Assembly (NCBI RefSeq): GCF_900100665.1
Contig: NZ_FNCS01000008.1
Span: forward strand, 1-64,000
Reading direction: 5' to 3'
Source: Pelagibacterium luteolum
GTDB taxonomy: Bacteria; Pseudomonadota; Alphaproteobacteria; Rhizobiales; Devosiaceae
DNA length: 64,000 bases
The stretch's first letter is position 1. Every line of letters begins with the position of its first letter. The position numbers were made by a program, and so were the translations under genes. Positions 60,956-64,000 of this stretch are shown piece after piece. The notes beneath the pieces were generated by a model, which worked only from the letters and a program-made list of their open reading frames with translations, searched no databases and was not told the DNA's origin.

Positions 60956-60984
60956 CTTATATGTTCTTTTTTCGTTCCTGTAAA
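60956..60984 (-). promoter_or_regulatory. Promoter of the 32-residue protein gene
   Basis: On the minus strand TTTACA (60984-60979), a 17-bp spacer and TATAAG (60961-60956). Start of transcription near 60949, leader about 26 nt. The -10 is identical to that of lexA in this window. Confidence 0.75.
60963..60977. promoter_or_regulatory. LexA (SOS) box upstream of the small gene and dnaE
   Basis: GTTCTTTTTTCGTTC on the plus strand (GAACGAAAAAAGAAC on the minus) is a perfect GTTC-N7-GTTC site and lies wholly between the -35 and -10. A further GTTC at 60953-60956 is spaced by 6 and is probably not part of a second box. Confidence 0.85.
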
Positions 60985-61106
60985 TGGGCGCATATATGGC
61001 TCGAGATCGGCGGTTAAGGAAATGTTACTCGTCGCTATCCTGGAGTTGGCGACAGTATTGTGCGGGATTTTGATCTGAAGCGCTTCTTGCCGGCTGACAG
61101 CGCGAA

Positions 61107-61140
61107 TAAAAAAGCGCTCGTGTCGAAATACGAGCGCTTT
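61107..61140 (-). terminator. Strong intrinsic terminator after lolD
   Basis: AAAGCGCTCGT (61111-61121) pairs perfectly with ACGAGCGCTTT (61130-61140) around an 8-nt loop; the minus strand then reads TTTATT. It lies about 27 bp after the lolD stop and isolates the proS-lolC-lolD transcript from the small gene and dnaE. Confidence 0.9.
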
Positions 61141-61166
61141 GAATTAACGGTGCAGAGCGGTCTTTC

Positions 61167-61853
61167 CTACAGAGTGTGTGGTACCACCCTGCCCTCAACG
61201 ATCGTGACGATACGATCCGCTTTCCGCGCGAGGTCATGATTGTGGGTGGCGATGATGCAACCAGCATTCTGCTGACGGATCAGATCGGCCAAAGCTGCAA
61301 AGACCACGTCGGAGGTAGCCGGGTCGAGATTGCCGGTCGGCTCGTCCGCCAGAATGAGACTGGGGCGATTGGCAGCGGCGCGGACGATGGCAACGCGTTG
61401 CTGCTCGCCGCCCGACAACTCGGCGGGGCGATGCTTGGCACGGTGGGCTATGCCCATCGCGTCGAGCAGCTCCATTGAGCGCTTGTCAGCGTCCTTCTGC
61501 CCTTGCCCCGCGATAAGTTGCGGCATCGTGACGTTTTCGATGGCGCTGAACTCGGGCAGCAGATGGTGGAACTGATAGACGTAACCGATACGGTGGCGAC
61601 GCAGGAGCGTTCGCTGGCGGTCGGCCAGCTTTGCAGCATTCTCGCCGTCGATTCCGACATCACCCGATGTCGGACGCTCCAGAAGGCCGCAAATGTGCAG
61701 CAATGTGGACTTGCCGGCTCCGGACGGTGCGATCAGGGCAATGATTTCGCCCCGCTTGATGGTGAGATCAGCGCCCCGCAACACATGCACGGCGCCTTCC
61801 CCGGAACCATAGGTTTGGACGACATTACGCAGTTCGAGAAGGGTCTCACTCAT
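61167..61853 (-). CDS. lolD: Lipoprotein-releasing ABC transporter ATPase LolD
   Basis: Powers release of outer-membrane lipoproteins from the inner membrane to LolA. The 228-residue ABC protein has Walker [10 protein letters not shown], the LolD/MacB-type Q-loop [13 protein letters not shown], signature [14 protein letters not shown], Walker [13 protein letters not shown] and the switch histidine in [10 protein letters not shown]. The ATG at 61853 overlaps the lolC stop by 8 bp. A strong terminator follows. Confidence 0.96.
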   Translation of the reverse strand: MSETLLELRNVVQTYGSGEGAVHVLRGADLTIKRGEIIALIAPSGAGKSTLLHICGLLERPTSGDVGIDGENAAKLADRQRTLLRRHRIGYVYQFHHLLPEFSAIENVTMPQLIAGQGQKDADKRSMELLDAMGIAHRAKHRPAELSGGEQQRVAIVRAAANRPSLILADEPTGNLDPATSDVVFAALADLIRQQNAGCIIATHNHDLARKADRIVTIVEGRVVPHTL

Positions 61854-63213
61854 AGCGAAGCGCCTCCACGGGATCGTATTGCGCGGCGCGCCACGCGGGA
61901 TAGAGCGTTGCGAGGAATGAGAGCACCAGCGACACCGCGAGTACTACGATGACTTCCAGCGGATCGACGCGGGAGGGCAGCTCCGACAGAAAGAACACTT
62001 CGGGCGGAAACAGTGCCACGCCCAAAACGCTGGATACCCAAGAGCGGATGGCTTCGGCATTGACGGCGATCAACACGCCGAAAACAAAACCCAGGACCGT
62101 CCCGATAAATCCAATGGCTGTACCGGTGATGCAGAACACCCGCATGATCGAAGATCGCGTCGCTCCCATCGTTCGCAGCACCGCGATGTCGGACGCCTTA
62201 TCCTTGACCAGCATGATTAGGCTGGAAATGATATTGAAGGCGGCCACCAATATGATCATCGAAAGAATGGTGAACATCACGACGCGCTCGACCTGAAGTG
62301 CGGAGAAGAGCGTCTGGTTCCGAGTTTGCCAATCGGTAAAGACCATGGGGCGACCCGCAGCGTCTTCAAGTGAACGCTGCATCGCGAAGGTGCCGTCTGG
62401 ATTGGACAGGAACACCTCGACAGCCGTAGCGGTATAGACCCGCTCATAAGCCTCATCGATCTCTTCGTCGGTGGCCATCAGATCGAGCTCGCCAAAGCCC
62501 TCGCGCAATTGATCCTGATAGAGCCGGAAATAATCCTGCGCTGCGCGGATGGGCATGTAGAGAAACAGCGAGTCGAACTCGACCATCCCCACATCGAAGA
62601 TCGCGTTGACCGGGTAGGACCGGATCTGCGGCGTAGAGCCAAACGGGGTTTGGGGACCGTTCGGGGTTACCAGCGTAATCGCATCGCCGATGCCAAGACC
62701 GAGATTGGCGGCAAGCCGAGAACCGACGGCCACACCTTCGAGATCGTCCCAATCTTCCCACCCCCCGTACATGACGGATGAATGGAGAAGTGGCAGCTTT
62801 TCGATATCATCGATGCTCATGCCGCGGATATTGACGCCAGATGACCCGTACTGACTGGTGACGAGAGCCTGTCCTTCCACGAATGCGACCGCGGATACCA
62901 CACCCTCAACGGATTCGAGATTGTCGCGGACCTCGTTGTAGTCTGAAAAAGCCTGTTCGACCGGAAACCCCGTGAAATGGCCGTTCAGACCGAGGGTCCG
63001 GGTGATGAGCTCCTCGCGAAATCCATTCATGACGCTCATAACTACGATGAGCGCGGCAACGCCGATAGTGATGCCGGCCATGGTGAGGATGGCGATGACC
63101 GAGACGAAGGCGTCGCGTCGCCGGGCACGCAGATAGCGCCCTGCGAGCAGCCATTCGAACCACGAGAACGGACCTGAACCCTTTTTGCGCCGGGCGGCTT
63201 CGGTGGAGGTCAA
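61846..63213 (-). CDS. lolC: Lipoprotein-releasing ABC transporter permease (LolC/LolE family)
   Basis: Membrane subunit of the lipoprotein release system. The 455-residue protein has one N-terminal span (about 38-62, [20 protein letters not shown]), a periplasmic domain (about 65-315) and three C-terminal spans (about 315-440). The start GLY-rich segment [20 protein letters not shown] is family-typical. Only one permease gene is present, so it may work as a homodimer as in other alphaproteobacteria. The start is TTG at 63213 overlapping the proS stop as TTGA. Confidence 0.94.
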   Translation of the reverse strand: MTSTEAARRKKGSGPFSWFEWLLAGRYLRARRRDAFVSVIAILTMAGITIGVAALIVVMSVMNGFREELITRTLGLNGHFTGFPVEQAFSDYNEVRDNLESVEGVVSAVAFVEGQALVTSQYGSSGVNIRGMSIDDIEKLPLLHSSVMYGGWEDWDDLEGVAVGSRLAANLGLGIGDAITLVTPNGPQTPFGSTPQIRSYPVNAIFDVGMVEFDSLFLYMPIRAAQDYFRLYQDQLREGFGELDLMATDEEIDEAYERVYTATAVEVFLSNPDGTFAMQRSLEDAAGRPMVFTDWQTRNQTLFSALQVERVVMFTILSMIILVAAFNIISSLIMLVKDKASDIAVLRTMGATRSSIMRVFCITGTAIGFIGTVLGFVFGVLIAVNAEAIRSWVSSVLGVALFPPEVFFLSELPSRVDPLEVIVVLAVSLVLSFLATLYPAWRAAQYDPVEALRYE

Positions 63214-64000
63214 ACGGCGTCCCTGCGTTCGGGTTCGATCAGAGCCTTCAGGCGCGCAACAGCATCCTCGATGCCGATGGTTTCACGCTCGCCGGACTTT
63301 CGGTGCTTAATTTCGACTTCGCCTGACGCGAGGCCCCGAGGACCGACAATCAACTGAAACGGGATGCCGATAAGATCGGCCGTAGCGAACTTCTGACCCG
63401 CGCCGGTTTCACGATCGTCGTAGAGAACATCGATGCCGGCCGCCTGAAGCTGACCATAGAGTTTTTCATTGGCCGCATCGGTTTGTGCGTCGCCGGTCTT
63501 GAGGTTGACGAGTGTCACCTCGAACGGGGCGACCGAAACGGGCCAGACGATACCACTGTCGTCGTGGCTGGCTTCGATGATCGCCGGAACGATGCGGGTG
63601 GGACCGATACCGTATGAACCCATGTGTACGGTTATATCCTTCCCATCAGGGCCGGTAACCTTGGCGCCCATGGGTTCGGAGTATTTCGTGCCGAAGTAGA
63701 AAACCTGTCCCACCTCGATACCGCGCGCCGCGATACGCTTGTCGGTCGGCACCTTGGCGTCGAATTCGGCTTCGTCGTGCATGTCCTCGGTAGCCGAGTA
63801 AAGCGAGGTCCAATCGGCGACGATGCCGGAGAGGTCGCCAAAAAAGTCCGTATCGGGCCCGGGAATGGGCTTTTGCAAAAGATCGGCGTGGCAAAAGACG
63901 CCGCTTTCACCCGTATCGGCAAGGACAATGAACTCGTGGCTCAAATCGCCCCCGATGGGTCCGGTCTCAGCGCGCATCGGAATAGCGGTAAGGCCCATGC
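63210..64000 (-). CDS. proS: Proline--tRNA ligase, C-terminal part (cut by window edge)
   Basis: Charges tRNA-Pro. About 263 C-terminal residues are visible: [21 protein letters not shown] (class II motif 2/3 region), [33 protein letters not shown] (motif 3) and the anticodon-binding domain (about the last 100 residues, [21 protein letters not shown]). There is little space between the visible motif 2 and motif 3 segments, fitting the short alphaproteobacterial form that lacks the bacterial editing insertion. The 5' end lies outside the window. Confidence 0.94.
   Translation of the reverse strand, partial: MGLTAIPMRAETGPIGGDLSHEFIVLADTGESGVFCHADLLQKPIPGPDTDFFGDLSGIVADWTSLYSATEDMHDEAEFDAKVPTDKRIAARGIEVGQVFYFGTKYSEPMGAKVTGPDGKDITVHMGSYGIGPTRIVPAIIEASHDDSGIVWPVSVAPFEVTLVNLKTGDAQTDAANEKLYGQLQAAGIDVLYDDRETGAGQKFATADLIGIPFQLIVGPRGLASGEVEIKHRKSGERETIGIEDAVARLKALIEPERRDAV

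Overview
The window reads as chromosome of an alphaproteobacterium of the order Hyphomicrobiales (Rhizobiales), most like the Devosia/Pelagibacterium group. The grounds are gene order (dusB-ntrB-ntrC-ntrY-ntrX-trkA-trkH-hfq-hflX; pdhA-pdhB-pdhC-SGNH hydrolase-lpdA-lipA; bamA-lpxD-fabZ-lpxA-lpxI-lpxB; proS-lolC-lolD-dnaE), a fused ispDF, an E1-beta subunit carrying its own lipoyl domain, and LexA sites of the alphaproteobacterial GAAC-N7-GAAC type. I cannot name the species. Nearly all genes are core housekeeping genes. The only clear mobile element is an ISNCY-type insertion sequence cut by the left edge.

Layout. 1-1.54 kb: insertion sequence. 1.57-2.2 kb: nucleotidyltransferase-fold protein. 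2.2-2.69 kb: the only long gene-free stretch, which holds a dense set of stems that looks like a structured RNA. 2.7-15.7 kb: mazG facing a long minus-strand block of nitrogen-response (dusB, ntrBC, ntrYX), potassium-uptake (trkA, trkH) and post-transcriptional (hfq, hflX) genes. 15.9-17.6 kb: ispDF and pncC. 17.5-25 kb: pyruvate dehydrogenase complex, lipoyl synthase and a Coq10/RatA-type protein. 25-31 kb: ftsB, eno, a PRC-barrel protein, a DUF4169 protein, pyrG, secG and tpiA. 31-39.4 kb: plus-strand ppiD-trpE-trpG-trpD-trpC-moaC-moeA, then lexA on its own promoter. 39.4-44.5 kb: comEC, gltX, gltA. 44.5-54 kb: lipid A genes, bamA, rseP, cdsA, uppS. 54-57 kb: frr, pyrH, tsf, rpsB. 57-64 kb: dnaE, a 32-codon membrane-protein gene, lolD, lolC and partial proS.

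How they work together. The minus-strand run proS-lolC-lolD-dnaE-rpsB-tsf-pyrH-frr-uppS-cdsA-rseP-bamA-lpx links replication, translation, lipid carrier and phospholipid synthesis, and outer-membrane assembly. Genes inside operons are packed tightly, very often with 4-nt NTGA stop/start overlaps that force GTG or TTG start codons.

Most interesting signals. (1) A 32-residue single-span membrane protein at 60825-60923, just upstream of dnaE. Its promoter carries a perfect LexA site inside the -35/-10 spacer, the same layout as the lexA promoter at 38.6 kb; it is a candidate SOS-induced small membrane protein, like Caulobacter SidA in concept. (2) The structured intergenic segment at 2320-2568. 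(3) An attenuator-like terminator in the rpsB leader, a strong terminator 15 nt before lpxD, and the gltA terminator buried inside lpxB. (4) NtrX with the Walker B aspartate replaced by serine.
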